A stretch of DNA of 62,969 nt from Acidobacteria bacterium Ga0077522. GTDB lineage: Bacteria; Acidobacteriota; Vicinamibacteria; Vicinamibacterales; Vicinamibacteraceae. The stretch's first letter is position 1. Each line of letters starts with the position of its first letter. The position numbers were made by a program, and so were the translations under genes. The notes below the pieces were generated by a model. It saw nothing but the letters and a program-made list of their open reading frames with translations. It searched no databases and was not told the DNA's origin. The stretch covers positions 1 through 62,969 of the forward strand of contig LNDN01000013.1 of assembly GCA_001464065.1 (NCBI GenBank). Direction: 5' to 3'. Positions 39,876 through 51,021 of this stretch are shown one piece after another.

Positions 39876-40871
39876 ATGCGTGTGCTGCTGAAGGTCCTCG
39901 GTGTTCTGGTCGTGTCTGCCTGTGTGCTGGCCGTCGGCGGCTACTCCTACCTGCTGCTCGCCTACCCCCGTGTCGGCCCGGCCCCCGATCTCCGCGTCGA
40001 CGCGACACCGGAGCGCATCGCGCGCGGGCGGTACCTGGCCGACCACGTCGCCGTGTGCACCGACTGCCACAGCCAGCGCGACTGGACGCGCTACGCGGGT
40101 CCGCTGAAGCCCGAGACGTATGGCGCGGGCGGCGAGGTCTGGGACGAGACCGTCGGCTTCCCCGGCCGCCTCGTGGCGCGCAACATCACACCCGCCAGCC
40201 TCGGCGCCTGGACCGACGGCGAGATCGTGCGAGCCTTCACCGAAGGCGTGGCTCGCGACGGCACCCCGCTCTTCCCGCTGATGCCGTACACGACCTACGG
40301 GCAACACATGGCGCCCGACGACGCCCAGGCCATCGTGGCGTACCTCCGCAGCATCCCGGCGCGCACACAGCAGATTGCCGATCGCACGCTCCACTTCCCG
40401 CTGCCCCTCGTCGTCCGCACCATGCCGGCGCGAGCCAACACGCGGGCCGTGCGACCGGACGCGAGCGATCGGATCGCCTACGGGGGCTACCTCACCAACA
40501 TCGCCGGCTGCGCCGAATGCCATACGCCCGTGGACGCACGCCGCACCCCGCTGGCGCACATGCGCCTGGCGGGCGGGCAGGAGTTCCCGCTGCCCAACGG
40601 CCTCATCGCCCGATCGGCCAACCTGACACCGGACGCCACCGGCATCGGCGGTTGGACGGAGGCGCAGTTCGTGGAGAAGTTCAAGGCCTACGCGGATGGA
40701 CGAGCCCACGTGCCGGTGGGCGCATCCGACTTCAACACGCCGATGCCGTGGCAATCGTATGCGGGCATGACCACCGAGGACCTCGCGGCCATCTTCGCCT
40801 ACCTGCAGTCGACGCCGGCAATCCGACATACCGTCGAGAAGGTGGGTCGGCGCCCGGCGGCAACCAACTAG
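39876..40871 (+). CDS. Membrane-anchored dihaem cytochrome c
   Basis: 331 residues. An N-terminal hydrophobic anchor (about 1-30) is followed by two cytochrome c domains with haem motifs CTDCH (about residue 62) and CAECH (about 211); distal Met candidates lie in LMPYTTYG and TPMPWQSY. The layout resembles the cytochrome subunits of periplasmic alcohol or aldehyde dehydrogenases, but no dehydrogenase is adjacent. The TAG stop (40869-40871) is part of the CTAG duplicated by the IS insertion; the protein is not truncated. The 240-bp gap upstream has no gene and no feature I recognise. Confidence 0.88.
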   Translation: MRVLLKVLGVLVVSACVLAVGGYSYLLLAYPRVGPAPDLRVDATPERIARGRYLADHVAVCTDCHSQRDWTRYAGPLKPETYGAGGEVWDETVGFPGRLVARNITPASLGAWTDGEIVRAFTEGVARDGTPLFPLMPYTTYGQHMAPDDAQAIVAYLRSIPARTQQIADRTLHFPLPLVVRTMPARANTRAVRPDASDRIAYGGYLTNIAGCAECHTPVDARRTPLAHMRLAGGQEFPLPNGLIARSANLTPDATGIGGWTEAQFVEKFKAYADGRAHVPVGASDFNTPMPWQSYAGMTTEDLAAIFAYLQSTPAIRHTVEKVGRRPAATN

Positions 40872-40885
40872 CAGGCTGCTGAAAA
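40872..40885 (+). repeat. IS left terminal inverted repeat
   Basis: CAGGCTGCTGAAAA; inverted copy at 42141-42154. Confidence 0.93.
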
Positions 40886-41015
40886 GATGACTGTCAGTAA
40901 GTGGCGGCTCTCTGCGGTGGTGCTGGATGGCCGTCTGCGGGCCGTCGATGGCGCCGAGCGACCGGCGGCGGTGGCCGCTGCGGGCGCGTTGCGCGCCCGA
41001 CAGCGACACCTCGCC

Positions 41016-42089
41016 TCACGCGGGGGCCACGCCGAGCGTGCGGAGGCGCACCAGGTTGTAGGCCGCGGCCGCGAAGGTCACCTGCCAATCGACCAAGCGG
41101 CCCCCGCGATGCTTCACCTGGCGCAGTCCGCCGACCGTCTTCATCCAGCCAAACACTTGCTCGACCAGCTTGCGTTTGCGCTGACTCACGGCGTACCCGG
41201 GATGTCGCGTCGTCCGACCGTCGATCGCGCTGTAGCGCACCTTGGCGGCCACATGCGCGGTAATGCCACGCGCCCGCAGCGGCGCGACAAACGGGCCCTG
41301 GTCGTAGCCCTTGTCCGCGCCGACGGTACAGCCCGGCCGCACGGTCGCCTGCACCAGCAGGACGCCGGCCTCGGCCTCCGCGGTGCCGGTGGCGTGGGTC
41401 GCACAGACGTTGCGCACCAGGCCATGCCGATTGTCGAGCAGGACGTGCGCGTAGTAGCCCAGCACCGCGGCCTGCCCATCGCCTTTGCGCGCCAAGCGCG
41501 CGTCGGGATCCGTGGTGGATCGATGCGTCTCGTTGCGGCGCCGCTGCCCGCGGAAGTCCACGTCGGTGTTGCTGCCGCCGCCCGGCGCGGGCGGCTCCTC
41601 GCCGATCGGCTTCACGCTCTTGTGGCTCGCCCACGCCTGCAGCAGCGAGCCATCGACCGTGAAGTGCTCGTCCGACAGCAGCCCGGCCGTCTCGGCCTGG
41701 CGGGCCACGGCATCGAAGAAGCGCGCCGCGATCTCGCCCTCAAGCAGCCGTGCGCGATTCTTGGTGAACGTGGTCGGCACCCAGAGGTCGGCGTCCATCG
41801 CCAGGCCGACGAACCAGCGAAACAGCAGGTTGTACTCCAGCTGCTCGATCAGCATCCGCTCACTGCGAATCGAGTACAGCACCTGCAGCAGCAAGGCGCG
41901 CAGCAGCTGCTCGGGTGGCACCGACGGCCGGCCCGCACGCGAGTACAGCGCGTCGAGCGCCGGCCCCAGCTCGCGCAGCGCGGCGTCGGTCATGCGACGA
42001 ATCGCCCGCAGCGGATGGTCGGCCGGCACCCGCTGCTCGGGCGAGAGGTAGCTGAAGAGATGACCGCTCTGCTCGTCGTCGCCACGCAT
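41016..42089 (-). CDS. IS5-family DDE transposase
   Basis: 357 residues, intact. The N-terminal InsH/DUF772 domain (RAIRRMTDAALRELGPALDA, SVPPEQLLRALLLQVLYSIR) is followed by the DDE core: first Asp in EHFTVDGSLLQAWASHKS, second in CTVGADKGYDQG, and Glu in KLVEQVFGWMKTVGGLRQVK. It cuts and pastes the surrounding element. All catalytic residues are present, so the copy may be active. Overlapping frames inside the element look like shadows. Confidence 0.95.
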   Translation of the reverse strand: MRGDDEQSGHLFSYLSPEQRVPADHPLRAIRRMTDAALRELGPALDALYSRAGRPSVPPEQLLRALLLQVLYSIRSERMLIEQLEYNLLFRWFVGLAMDADLWVPTTFTKNRARLLEGEIAARFFDAVARQAETAGLLSDEHFTVDGSLLQAWASHKSVKPIGEEPPAPGGGSNTDVDFRGQRRRNETHRSTTDPDARLARKGDGQAAVLGYYAHVLLDNRHGLVRNVCATHATGTAEAEAGVLLVQATVRPGCTVGADKGYDQGPFVAPLRARGITAHVAAKVRYSAIDGRTTRHPGYAVSQRKRKLVEQVFGWMKTVGGLRQVKHRGGRLVDWQVTFAAAAYNLVRLRTLGVAPA

Positions 42090-42140
42090 GGCGTCGATGC
42101 TAAGTCACGGGGATCCACCTGTCGATCCCTTCAACCTTCT

Positions 42141-42154
42141 TTTTCAGCAGCCTG
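42141..42154 (-). repeat. IS right terminal inverted repeat
   Basis: Inverted copy of CAGGCTGCTGAAAA; the next base pairs diverge (A versus G at position 15). Confidence 0.93.
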
Positions 42155-42163
42155 CTAGGCGAC

Positions 42164-42580
42164 CTACGCGTCGAGCGGCGCGTGCCGGCGCACGTCTCGA
42201 CGGATGCCGTCGACGATGGCCTGCATCGGCGTTCCCGGCAGGTAGATGCCGCGGACACCGATCGCCTGGAGACGCGGGACGTCCTGGTCGGGGATGATGC
42301 CGCCCACCAGCACCAGCACGTCGTGCAGCCCCTCCGCGCGCAGCAGTTCCATCAGGCGGGTGCACACGTGCAGGTGCGCGCCAGACAGGATCGACAGGCC
42401 GATCACGTCGGCATCCTCCTGCAGGGCGGCCGACACGATCTGCTCGGGCGTCTGCCGGAGGCCCGTGTAGATCACCTCCATGCCGGCATCCCGCAAGGCC
42501 CGCGCGATGACCTTGGCCCCGCGGTCGTGGCCGTCGAGTCCCGGCTTGGCGATCACCACGCGAACGGGACGCTCACGCAT
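42164..42580 (-). CDS. B12-binding small subunit of split acyl-CoA mutase
   Basis: 138 residues, a lone cobalamin-binding Rossmann domain. The base-off motif DxHxxG is [15 protein letters not shown], followed by GLSILSGAH and [12 protein letters not shown]. Size and isolation match IcmB-type small subunits (about 136 residues) or the small chain of split methylmalonyl-CoA mutases. It works with the large subunit at 42714-44291, from which a 133-bp heptamer-filled gap separates it. The ATG at 42578-42580 follows an in-frame GTG. Its stop is 5 bp from the IS target duplication. Confidence 0.93.
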   Translation of the reverse strand: MRERPVRVVIAKPGLDGHDRGAKVIARALRDAGMEVIYTGLRQTPEQIVSAALQEDADVIGLSILSGAHLHVCTRLMELLRAEGLHDVLVLVGGIIPDQDVPRLQAIGVRGIYLPGTPMQAIVDGIRRDVRRHAPLDA

Positions 42581-42602
42581 CACAGATAGCCTTCATCGAG
42601 GG

Positions 42603-42706
42603 GGCCTTCGTCATTCGGCCTTCGGCCTTCGTTGTGCCCTTCACGCGTCGACCTTTCCCTCTTCGACCTTCGACCTTCGGCATTCGGCATTCGGCATTCG
42701 GCATTC
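42603..42706. repeat. Heptamer arrays between mutase subunits
   Basis: First block 42603-42630: GGCCTTC, GTCATTC, GGCCTTC, GGCCTTC. Second block 42665-42706: two GACCTTC and four exact GGCATTC. These words are complements of AAGGCCG, AAGGTCG and AATGCCG used at 23115-23260 and 58466-58518. The gap separates two subunits of one enzyme. Confidence 0.92.
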
Positions 42707-42713
42707 CGAGCGC

Positions 42714-44287
<1,574 letters not shown>

Positions 44288-44291
<4 letters not shown>

Positions 44292-46420
44292 CCCGTCACC
44301 TTGACGCCCGTGAGGCGGCGCGGGGCATCAGCCGCGTCGCCCGCCTTCACCTCGATGAGGAAGTCCCCGGCCGGCAGACTCGCGAGCGGGATCTCCGCCT
44401 CGTGCGTGAACGGACTGCCCGTCGGCGCCGCGCGGACCACGAGGGCACTCATGCCATCACCGGTGCGACTCATCAGGCGGATGGCCGGCTCTGCGCCGGT
44501 CACGTGCACACGCAGCAGCAGCTTCTCCGTCCGGCTGAACTGCCGCGCCGCGGTCGGCTGCGCCGTGGGTGCGGCCACCAGCGCCTGCAGGTCGCGCGCC
44601 GTGCGGGCCCGGAACAGCGCCGGCGTGCCGACGACCTGCGGCTCCTTCGTGAAGTCGGGCACCGCAATCTCGATCACGTCGGACTGGAGCACGCCACCGC
44701 CGGTGCCTTCGGCCGACACCTTGACCTGGGCCGCCCCCGGCGTGATCAGGAACGACGTCTGTCCGCCGCCCGGTGAGGGCGCGGCACCGGCCGCGCCGGC
44801 TGCCGCCACCTTGCCGCGGTAGACGGGGCCTTCGGCCTCGTTGACGGCCATCACCGTGACCTGCGATACCGGCTCGCCGGTCGACGGAGGACCTCCCGTG
44901 GCGCCGCCCACGGGTTCCCACGAGAACATGACGCGGGTCTTGCCGCTCGCATCCGGGGCGTAGCCGACCCACGTCCGCACCGTCCGCGCCCGCGCCACCT
45001 TGTCGATCTCGGACAACGCCACGTTGACGTCCGGCGGGGGGCCGGGCTTGGGTGGCGCCATCACGGCGGCCGCCTCGTCCGCCCGCAACGCCCAGTACCC
45101 CTTGCGGGCCCGGACCTCGATGCCCGGCCGCTTCACGCGAACGCGAATCTGGTGGAACTTGCCGTCGGTCGGCGCCGCAGAGGACGAGTAGCCGAGCAGG
45201 TAGTAGGCGCTCGCGTCGCGCATCATCTGCGCCAGGCCACTCCCGAGGTCGTTGCTGTTGATGATGGCGCGCCCGTCGGTCTCCTCGGCCATCGTCTGCA
45301 GCGATTCGATTGTCGTCCGCAGCGAGTTGGCGTCCATCGTCAGGCCGACGCCCTCGTTGATGTCGAACTCGAAGCCGGCCAGGCCGCGCGGATCGAGCAT
45401 GTACATCGAGACGTTGTTCCGATTGGCGTCCGTGGTGACGTCCCGCATCAGCATGCGGATGTCCATGTCCCCGAAGAAGCGGTTGCGGTCCTCGGCCATG
45501 GCGCCCACAGGATCGATGGACGCATCCCCGGTCAGCGCCGACGTGCCGCGTCCCACCATGCCGGAGCTGGCGTTGTTGCCACGCAGTTGCGGCGGCAGGT
45601 AGTCCGTGTAGCCCTCGCTGACGACGATGACCGTCTTGCGCCCCTCGCGCATGCCGCCCAGCCGCGTCATCAGGCCGCGCAGCGCCGACAGGCTGACCTG
45701 ATTGCGAATGCGCTCGACGATCTGCGTCGGGTAGTTGGCGTACTGCTCCTCGTACATGTTGCGGGGCGGGATGTACTGGTACTTGCGCCCCTGCCAGCTG
45801 AGAATCTGCTGGATGACGGCCTTCTTGTTGCGCGTGAAGCTGACGGCGCGCAGCGGATCGAGCGGATACATCATCGCGATCATGTCGAGCGGGCCGACCT
45901 GCGTCTCGATGAACTTGACGAGCGGCGCCTTGACGGCCAGGCTGGCCCCGAGCCGCACGTGATAGTCGTCGAAGAAGATGACGAACAGCCGGACGTCGTC
46001 ACGCCGGGCCTCGCTCTCCTCGGCGTAGATCGAGTTGATCTCGCGCGGCGCCGACTCGCCGGGCGGCGGGTTGCCGTCGACGCGAATCAGTTTGAACGTC
46101 TCGATGGACTGCGGCTGGCCATCCTCCAGGACTTCGAAGTCTTCCGGCTTCAGGTCGGCGACCGGCCGCCCCTGCTTGTCGGTGACGATGGCGTCGACGC
46201 GCACGAAGTTGATGTCCGTGCGGAACGTCGGCTGCGGCGGCGGCGCGTTGGGATCCGCCGGCGCCTGAGGGTCGGGAGCCGGCGCGGGCTGGCCTGCCGG
46301 GGTGCCGGCAGCGGGACGCGGCTGGGCAGGGGGGGGCGACGGCTGCTGCGCCGCTACGCCGACGAGCGTCGCCACCAGCGTCAGAGAGACTGCGACACTC
46401 CGAAACCCTGTCCTGATCAT
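44288..46420 (-). CDS. Secreted VWFA-related protein (acidobacterial type)
   Basis: About 710 residues. The signal peptide ends near VGVAAQQPS, a Pro-rich linker follows, then a beta domain ([38 protein letters not shown]) and the VWFA-like domain ([32 protein letters not shown]). The MIDAS DxSxS is replaced by DDYHVR, usual in this family. [15 protein letters not shown] and a C-terminal beta region complete the acidobacterial architecture. Function unknown, probably surface or periplasmic adhesion. Starts at 46441 and 46456 are possible. An extended -10 (TGCTATCAT, about 46432-46440) lies 12 bp upstream of the ATG. Coupled to the mutase gene. Confidence 0.9.
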
Positions 46421-46582
46421 GCGTGAGAGTGATGATAGCATCACGATTCGAGGCACTTCCGGTGCGGGATTGCTCCCTTTTGACGCCCCGCCGTGCCCTC
46501 GCGGTCGGCTCGCTCACGCGCAGTCGCCCCCCGGCGTCGACGGGCCGCCCCCGGCCATCCGCCCCCTCGCAAGGACGCTCCA

Positions 46583-47749
46583 GTGACCACGCCCGCTGTG
46601 ACCCTGCCTGACGCCCTGACCACCCTCACCGAGGACGAACGCCTGCTCCGGCAGAGCGTCCGTGAGTACGCCGCACAGGAACTCGCGCCGCGGGCGCGCG
46701 CCATGGACGAGGCCGCGCGGATGGACCCGGCGCTGGTCTCCAGCCTGTTTGCGATGGGGCTGATGGGCATCGAGGTGCCCGAGCGCCTCGGCGGCCAGGG
46801 CGGCACCTTCTTCCACTCCGTGCTCGTCGTCGAAGAGCTGTCGCGAGTGGATCCGTCGGTGGGCGTGCTGGTGGACGTCCAGAACACCCTCGTCATCAAC
46901 GCCCTGCTCCGCTGGGCCAGCGACGACCAGCAGCGCGAATGGCTCCCGCGGCTGGCGGGCGAGGCCATCGGCGCCTACGCGCTCTCGGAGGCCGGCTCGG
47001 GCAGCGACGCCTTCGCCCTCACCACGCGGGCGGTGCGCGACTCCGACAGCTACGTGCTCGACGGCCGCAAGCTCTGGATCACCAATGGCGCCGAGGCGTC
47101 GCTCTTCATCGTGTTCGCCACCGTGGATCCGGCCGCCGGCTATCGCGGCATCACGGCCTTCCTGGTGCCACGGGAGACGCCGGGCCTTGCCGTCGGCAAG
47201 AAGGAAGACAAGCTCGGCATCCGCGCCAGCAGCACCTGCGAGCTCGTCTTCGAGTCGTGCCGCGTGCCCGCCTCGCACGTCCTCGGCGACGTCGGCAAGG
47301 GCTACAAGGTCGCCATCGAAACGCTGAACGAGGGACGCATCGGCATCGGCGCCCAGATGCTCGGGCTGGCGCAGGGCGCGCTCGACCATGCGGTGCGATA
47401 CACGAAGACACGCACGCAGTTCGGCAAGGCCATCGCCGACTTCCAGGGCGTCCAGTTCCAGTTGGCCCGCGCGGCGATGGAGGTCGAGAGCACGCGGCTG
47501 CTCGTGTACAACGCGGCGCGCTTGCGCGATGCGAAGCTGCCCTTCCTCACCGAGGCCGCGATGTGCAAGCTGCAGGCCTCCGAGGTGGCCGAGCGCACCG
47601 CCTCGCTGGCCATCAATCTGTTCGGGGGCTACGGCTTCGTGAAGGACGCGCCGGTCGAGAAGCTGTATCGGGACGCCAAGATCGGGCAGATCTACGAGGG
47701 GACGTCGAACCTGCAGTTGCAGACGATTGCCCGGGCGCTGCTGGCATGA
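46583..47749 (+). CDS. Acyl-CoA dehydrogenase (catalytic Glu present)
   Basis: 388 residues, GTG start with AAGGA 5 bp upstream. AYALSEAGSGSDAFAL, WITNGAEASLFIVFAT and the C-terminal IYEGTSNLQLQTIAR (Glu372) match short/branched-chain acyl-CoA dehydrogenases. ITAFLVPRETPGL and KLGIRASSTCELVFE are typical. It feeds electrons to ETF. Divergent from the VWFA gene and coupled (ATGA) to a DUF5829-like gene. With the mutase nearby, a role in butyryl/isobutyryl or valine-derived acyl-CoA oxidation is plausible. Confidence 0.93.
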   Translation: MTTPAVTLPDALTTLTEDERLLRQSVREYAAQELAPRARAMDEAARMDPALVSSLFAMGLMGIEVPERLGGQGGTFFHSVLVVEELSRVDPSVGVLVDVQNTLVINALLRWASDDQQREWLPRLAGEAIGAYALSEAGSGSDAFALTTRAVRDSDSYVLDGRKLWITNGAEASLFIVFATVDPAAGYRGITAFLVPRETPGLAVGKKEDKLGIRASSTCELVFESCRVPASHVLGDVGKGYKVAIETLNEGRIGIGAQMLGLAQGALDHAVRYTKTRTQFGKAIADFQGVQFQLARAAMEVESTRLLVYNAARLRDAKLPFLTEAAMCKLQASEVAERTASLAINLFGGYGFVKDAPVEKLYRDAKIGQIYEGTSNLQLQTIARALLA

Positions 47750-48555
47750 CCGAGCCGCTGCTCCTCAATCACGTCTTTCGCGTCGTCGACGGCGAGACGT
47801 TTGCCGCGGCCCGCGACTCGGCCTGGCTGCGCGAGCTCTTCGCGCCGTCGGAGCTGAGGACCACGCGTCGCCCCGACTGGACCTACACGGGCCTCTACTG
47901 GTACGGCACCACGACGTACCTGGAGCTGTTCGAGGAAGGGGCCCAGGGCCCCCCAGGCGCCAGCGGCATGGCCTTCGCGATCGAGACGCCAGGCGCCACG
48001 GCGGCCATCGCCGCCGCCTGGCGCGACACACTCGGGGAGGCGGAACACCGCCTCGTCGTGCGGCCCCTCGGCGACGAGGCCGTGCCCTGGTTTCACATCG
48101 CGAACGCGCTGCCGGACCATCGCGGCCGCCTGAAGCTCTGGTCGATGGAGTACCACGCCGACTTCCTGGCCTCGTGGCACCCAGCCCACACCGGGGCCCG
48201 CGGCATCACCCGCGCCGAGATTCTCGAGCGCTACGCCGCACTGAGCGCCGGCCCCGCCTCGCCCCTGCTGGACGACGTCGTGGCGGTGACGCTGGCCGTG
48301 ACGCCGGGCGAGCGCGGCTTCTTCGAGCGCCACGCCGCGGCCTTCGCGGTCGAGACGCGCGACGTCGGCGCGTCGCGCGTGCTGTCGAACGGCGACCTGA
48401 CGATCGGCCTGTCCGAGGCCGACGATGGCCGGCACGGCGTGCAGGAGATCGTGTGCCGCCTGCGCCGCGCCGCCGGCCGGGAGGTCCTCCGCATCGGCCG
48501 CAGCACGATCACGGTGGACGGCGATCGACTGGTGTGGAAGTTCAGGGACGTGTAG
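47746..48555 (+). CDS. DUF5829-like protein (possible glyoxalase fold)
   Basis: 269 residues, no signal peptide. The opening LLLNHVFRVVDGETFAAARD and TYTGLYWYGTTTYLELFEEG resemble DUF5829, thought to be related to vicinal oxygen chelate proteins; the conserved His and Glu would be metal ligands. The second half (DVVAVTLAVTPGERGFFERH, LSNGDLTIGLSEADDG) repeats a similar strand pattern, suggesting two lobes. Function unknown; coupling to an acyl-CoA dehydrogenase suggests work on an acyl metabolite. Its 3' end overlaps the convergent phosphatase gene by 14 bp. Confidence 0.7.
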   Translation: MTEPLLLNHVFRVVDGETFAAARDSAWLRELFAPSELRTTRRPDWTYTGLYWYGTTTYLELFEEGAQGPPGASGMAFAIETPGATAAIAAAWRDTLGEAEHRLVVRPLGDEAVPWFHIANALPDHRGRLKLWSMEYHADFLASWHPAHTGARGITRAEILERYAALSAGPASPLLDDVVAVTLAVTPGERGFFERHAAAFAVETRDVGASRVLSNGDLTIGLSEADDGRHGVQEIVCRLRRAAGREVLRIGRSTITVDGDRLVWKFRDV

Positions 48556-50155
48556 CGCCCTGCTGTCCCTCGTAGCGCACGACCAGCAGCGAGACGTCGT
48601 CGCCGGCCGGACGCCCGTCGCGGAAGCGCACCGAGGCATCGAGCAGGGTGCTGGCCATCTCCGAGGGTGTACGCCCTGCCACCGTCGCCAGCGTGGTGGC
48701 GACGCCGTTGGGGCCGAAGTCCTCGCCGGTGTGCGCGGTGGACTCGCTGACGCCATCGCTGTAGATCACCAGCGCATCGCCAGGCTCCAGTTGAAGGGTC
48801 TCGACCTCCCACGACCCGAACGGGAGCAGACCCAGGACGGGACCGCCGGCCTCGAGCGTCGTCACCTCGCCGGACCTGCGGACGAGCACCGGTGCGCAGT
48901 GCCCGGCATTGGCGAGTTCGAGCCGCCCGTCCGGATACAGGACCGTGGCGCCCAGCGTGAGGTACTTGTTGCCGGGACTGTAGTTCAGCAACTGGGTGTG
49001 CAACGTGGGCAGGATCTGCGACAGCGGCTGCCCGAGGTCGTGCAGGAGCCGCAGCATCCCGGTGGCCAGCGCCATGATCAGCGAGGCGCCCACGCCCTTG
49101 CCCGAGACATCCCCCAGCGTCAGTGCCAGGCTGCCGTCCGGGCGGGTGACGCCCTGGTAGAGATCGCCGCCGACCGACGCGGCCGACTCGGTGGTCGCGA
49201 AGGTCGTCGCGAACGACACCTCGGGCGGCGCCTGCAGCAGCGCCGCCTGGATGTCCTTGGCGAGCGTCATCTCGTGCTCGTACTTGGCCTTGGCGCGGGC
49301 TTCCTTGTAGAGACGCGCGCTGTCGATGGCCATCGCCGCATCGGCCGCCAGCGACTCGAAGATCGCGATCTCCTCGCGCGGCACGACCTGCGTGCTGGCC
49401 GTCCGTGCCACCAGCAGCGCCCCCACGGCGTCGAGTCGACCGATGAACGACGAGTCGTCGGCCAGCGCGCGGCGCGCCACCATCAGCGGCGTCGCGACCA
49501 TGTCGGGTCGCGTGCCCGTCGCGGCCCCGATCAGCGTCTCGTGCATCGCCTGGCTGGTGATGGTGCGATGCCCCTTGACCGCCTGCCGGAGCAGGTCGAG
49601 TTCCTGCTGCGCCACGGGCCCTGCCGCGAGCTTGGGCAGGCGCAGCACCAGCTCGAGCTTCTGGTCGCCGTTGATCAGCGCCAGCGCGCCGCTCTCGGCG
49701 CGCATGATGCGGATGGCCGATCGCAACACGGCCGCGAGCACCTCCGGCAGCACGGCGGCACTGTTCAACTGCCGTGCGACGTCGAGCAGTTCCTGCAGAT
49801 GGCGCACGCCCGTGCTGCGGTCGTCCATCCCGGCCGACTCGAGCAGCGACGCGATGGTCTCCGACACCACCTCGAACTGCACCTGCCGGCCGAACCGCAC
49901 CCGATCACCGTCGCTCAGGATGTGGGCGTGGACCCGCTGATCGTTGACGTACGTGCCGACGGCACTGCCGAGATCTTCCAGGACGAGCGTGCCCTCCCGG
50001 CGGACCAGCTGCGCATGGCGACGAGAGACACTGGGTTCGGAGAGGACCACGCCCGACAGCGGGTCGCGACCGATGATGATGGGCTGGTCACCGGGGACGA
50101 TCTCGGTCGTCGCTTCGGGCGAGCTGGGCACGAGCTTCAGGCGGGCGGGAGGCAT
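48542..50155 (-). CDS. FHA-GAF-PP2C (RsbU/SpoIIE-type) phosphatase
   Basis: 537 residues, three domains. The FHA domain (about 1-95) has GRDPLSGVVLSEPSVSRRHA and VGTYVNDQRV for phosphothreonine binding. The GAF domain (about 115-290) senses ligands. A coiled linker (EMTLAKDIQAALLQ) precedes the PP2C domain with SVGGDLYQG, LGDVSGKGVGASL and AGDDVSLLVVRY, the metal-binding Asp residues. RsbU-type enzymes dephosphorylate anti-anti-sigma proteins in partner switching; no anti-sigma partners are adjacent. Divergent from the PEGA gene across 50 bp. Confidence 0.92.
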   Translation of the reverse strand: MPPARLKLVPSSPEATTEIVPGDQPIIIGRDPLSGVVLSEPSVSRRHAQLVRREGTLVLEDLGSAVGTYVNDQRVHAHILSDGDRVRFGRQVQFEVVSETIASLLESAGMDDRSTGVRHLQELLDVARQLNSAAVLPEVLAAVLRSAIRIMRAESGALALINGDQKLELVLRLPKLAAGPVAQQELDLLRQAVKGHRTITSQAMHETLIGAATGTRPDMVATPLMVARRALADDSSFIGRLDAVGALLVARTASTQVVPREEIAIFESLAADAAMAIDSARLYKEARAKAKYEHEMTLAKDIQAALLQAPPEVSFATTFATTESAASVGGDLYQGVTRPDGSLALTLGDVSGKGVGASLIMALATGMLRLLHDLGQPLSQILPTLHTQLLNYSPGNKYLTLGATVLYPDGRLELANAGHCAPVLVRRSGEVTTLEAGGPVLGLLPFGSWEVETLQLEPGDALVIYSDGVSESTAHTGEDFGPNGVATTLATVAGRTPSEMASTLLDASVRFRDGRPAGDDVSLLVVRYEGQQGATRP

Positions 50156-50205
50156 GCGATTCGCGTTAGTTCAGGCTTACGTCGTCACGTGGTAGGCTGG
50201 CATCC

Positions 50206-51021
50206 ATGCGCAGCCTGGAGGAGCCGGAGGCCCCCCGAGGGCGCGGTCTGCTGTGGATTCTACTGGGCATCGCGATGCTGGGCGGCCTGGCCGTCTGGTA
50301 CGTCGCGGACCGGTCCGCACCGACGGGCCGCCCCGTGAGCCCCTCGGCGACCGCTCCGACGTCGGACGCCCCACCTTCGAGCAACGTTCCGCCGAGTTCG
50401 ACCGAACGAAACGCGCCGGCGACCGACCCGCGCACGCCGGTCGAGCGCGCCGCGCGGTCCACCGTGCCGGCGCGGCCGATGCCACCACCGGCCACACCGC
50501 CGCCAGCCGCCCGCGAACTGCGCGTCACCAGCGACGTGCCCGGCGCCTACGTCTTCCTGGACCGGAAGTTCCTTGGCACGACGCCCCTGACCTCACGGGA
50601 CGTCACGCCGGGCCCCCATCAGCTCAACGTCCAGGTCGAAGGCCGCCCGCCCGTGGTGCGCAGCGTGGACATCACGCCGGAGGGCGTCACCGACATCGCG
50701 GTCACCCTGCCCGCCGCCGCGTCGACGCCCGCCGCCGCCGCGGCCCTCGCCGCCGAGGTCGCCGTCGTGCATCAGCACGCCGTCGGGTCCTGCGAAGGCA
50801 CCTTGCGGGCGTCCGGCGACGGCCTGCGCTACGAGACCACCCACAAGGACGCCTTCTCGCTGCCCTTGGCCCAGGTCGAGACGTTCACGATCGCGTACAC
50901 CGAGAAGCGGCTGCGCCTGAAGCAGCGCGGCGGTCGCACCTGGAACTTCACGACCAGGGCCGCCACGGCCGACCCGCTGTTCGTCTTCCACCGCGACGTC
51001 GACGCCGCACGCCCCCGGTAG
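50206..51021 (+). CDS. Membrane-anchored PEGA-domain protein
   Basis: 271 residues. A cytoplasmic N-terminus with basic residues, one membrane helix at about 15-34 (LLWILLGIAMLGGLAVWYVA), a Pro/Ser/Thr linker to 100, then a PEGA domain at about 105-165 (RVTSDVPGAYVFLDRKFLGT, PLTSRD, GPHQLNVQVEGRPP). The last 80 residues form a second beta-rich domain (GSCEGTLRASGDGLRYETTH, FTIAYTEKRLRLKQRGGRTW) that resembles a small PH-like lipid or peptide binder. It is envelope-linked. Convergent, end to end, with the HAD gene. Confidence 0.8.
   Translation: MRSLEEPEAPRGRGLLWILLGIAMLGGLAVWYVADRSAPTGRPVSPSATAPTSDAPPSSNVPPSSTERNAPATDPRTPVERAARSTVPARPMPPPATPPPAARELRVTSDVPGAYVFLDRKFLGTTPLTSRDVTPGPHQLNVQVEGRPPVVRSVDITPEGVTDIAVTLPAAASTPAAAAALAAEVAVVHQHAVGSCEGTLRASGDGLRYETTHKDAFSLPLAQVETFTIAYTEKRLRLKQRGGRTWNFTTRAATADPLFVFHRDVDAARPR

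Larger units (their letters stand above)
40872..42154 (-). mobile_element. IS5-type insertion sequence, complete
   Basis: 1283 bp bounded by 14-bp perfect terminal inverted repeats and flanked by CTAG at both ends (40868-40871 and 42155-42158), a YTAR-type target duplication as in IS5 relatives. It carries one intact transposase. It lies exactly between the convergent stops of the cytochrome gene and the mutase small subunit; removing the IS and one CTAG leaves the two stop codons 4 bp apart with both genes whole. Confidence 0.93.

Noticed and set aside
40894-41634. Second gene inside the IS
   Set aside because: Overlapping frame of the transposase with Arg/Ala-rich composition; no start context and no known IS5 second frame of this form.
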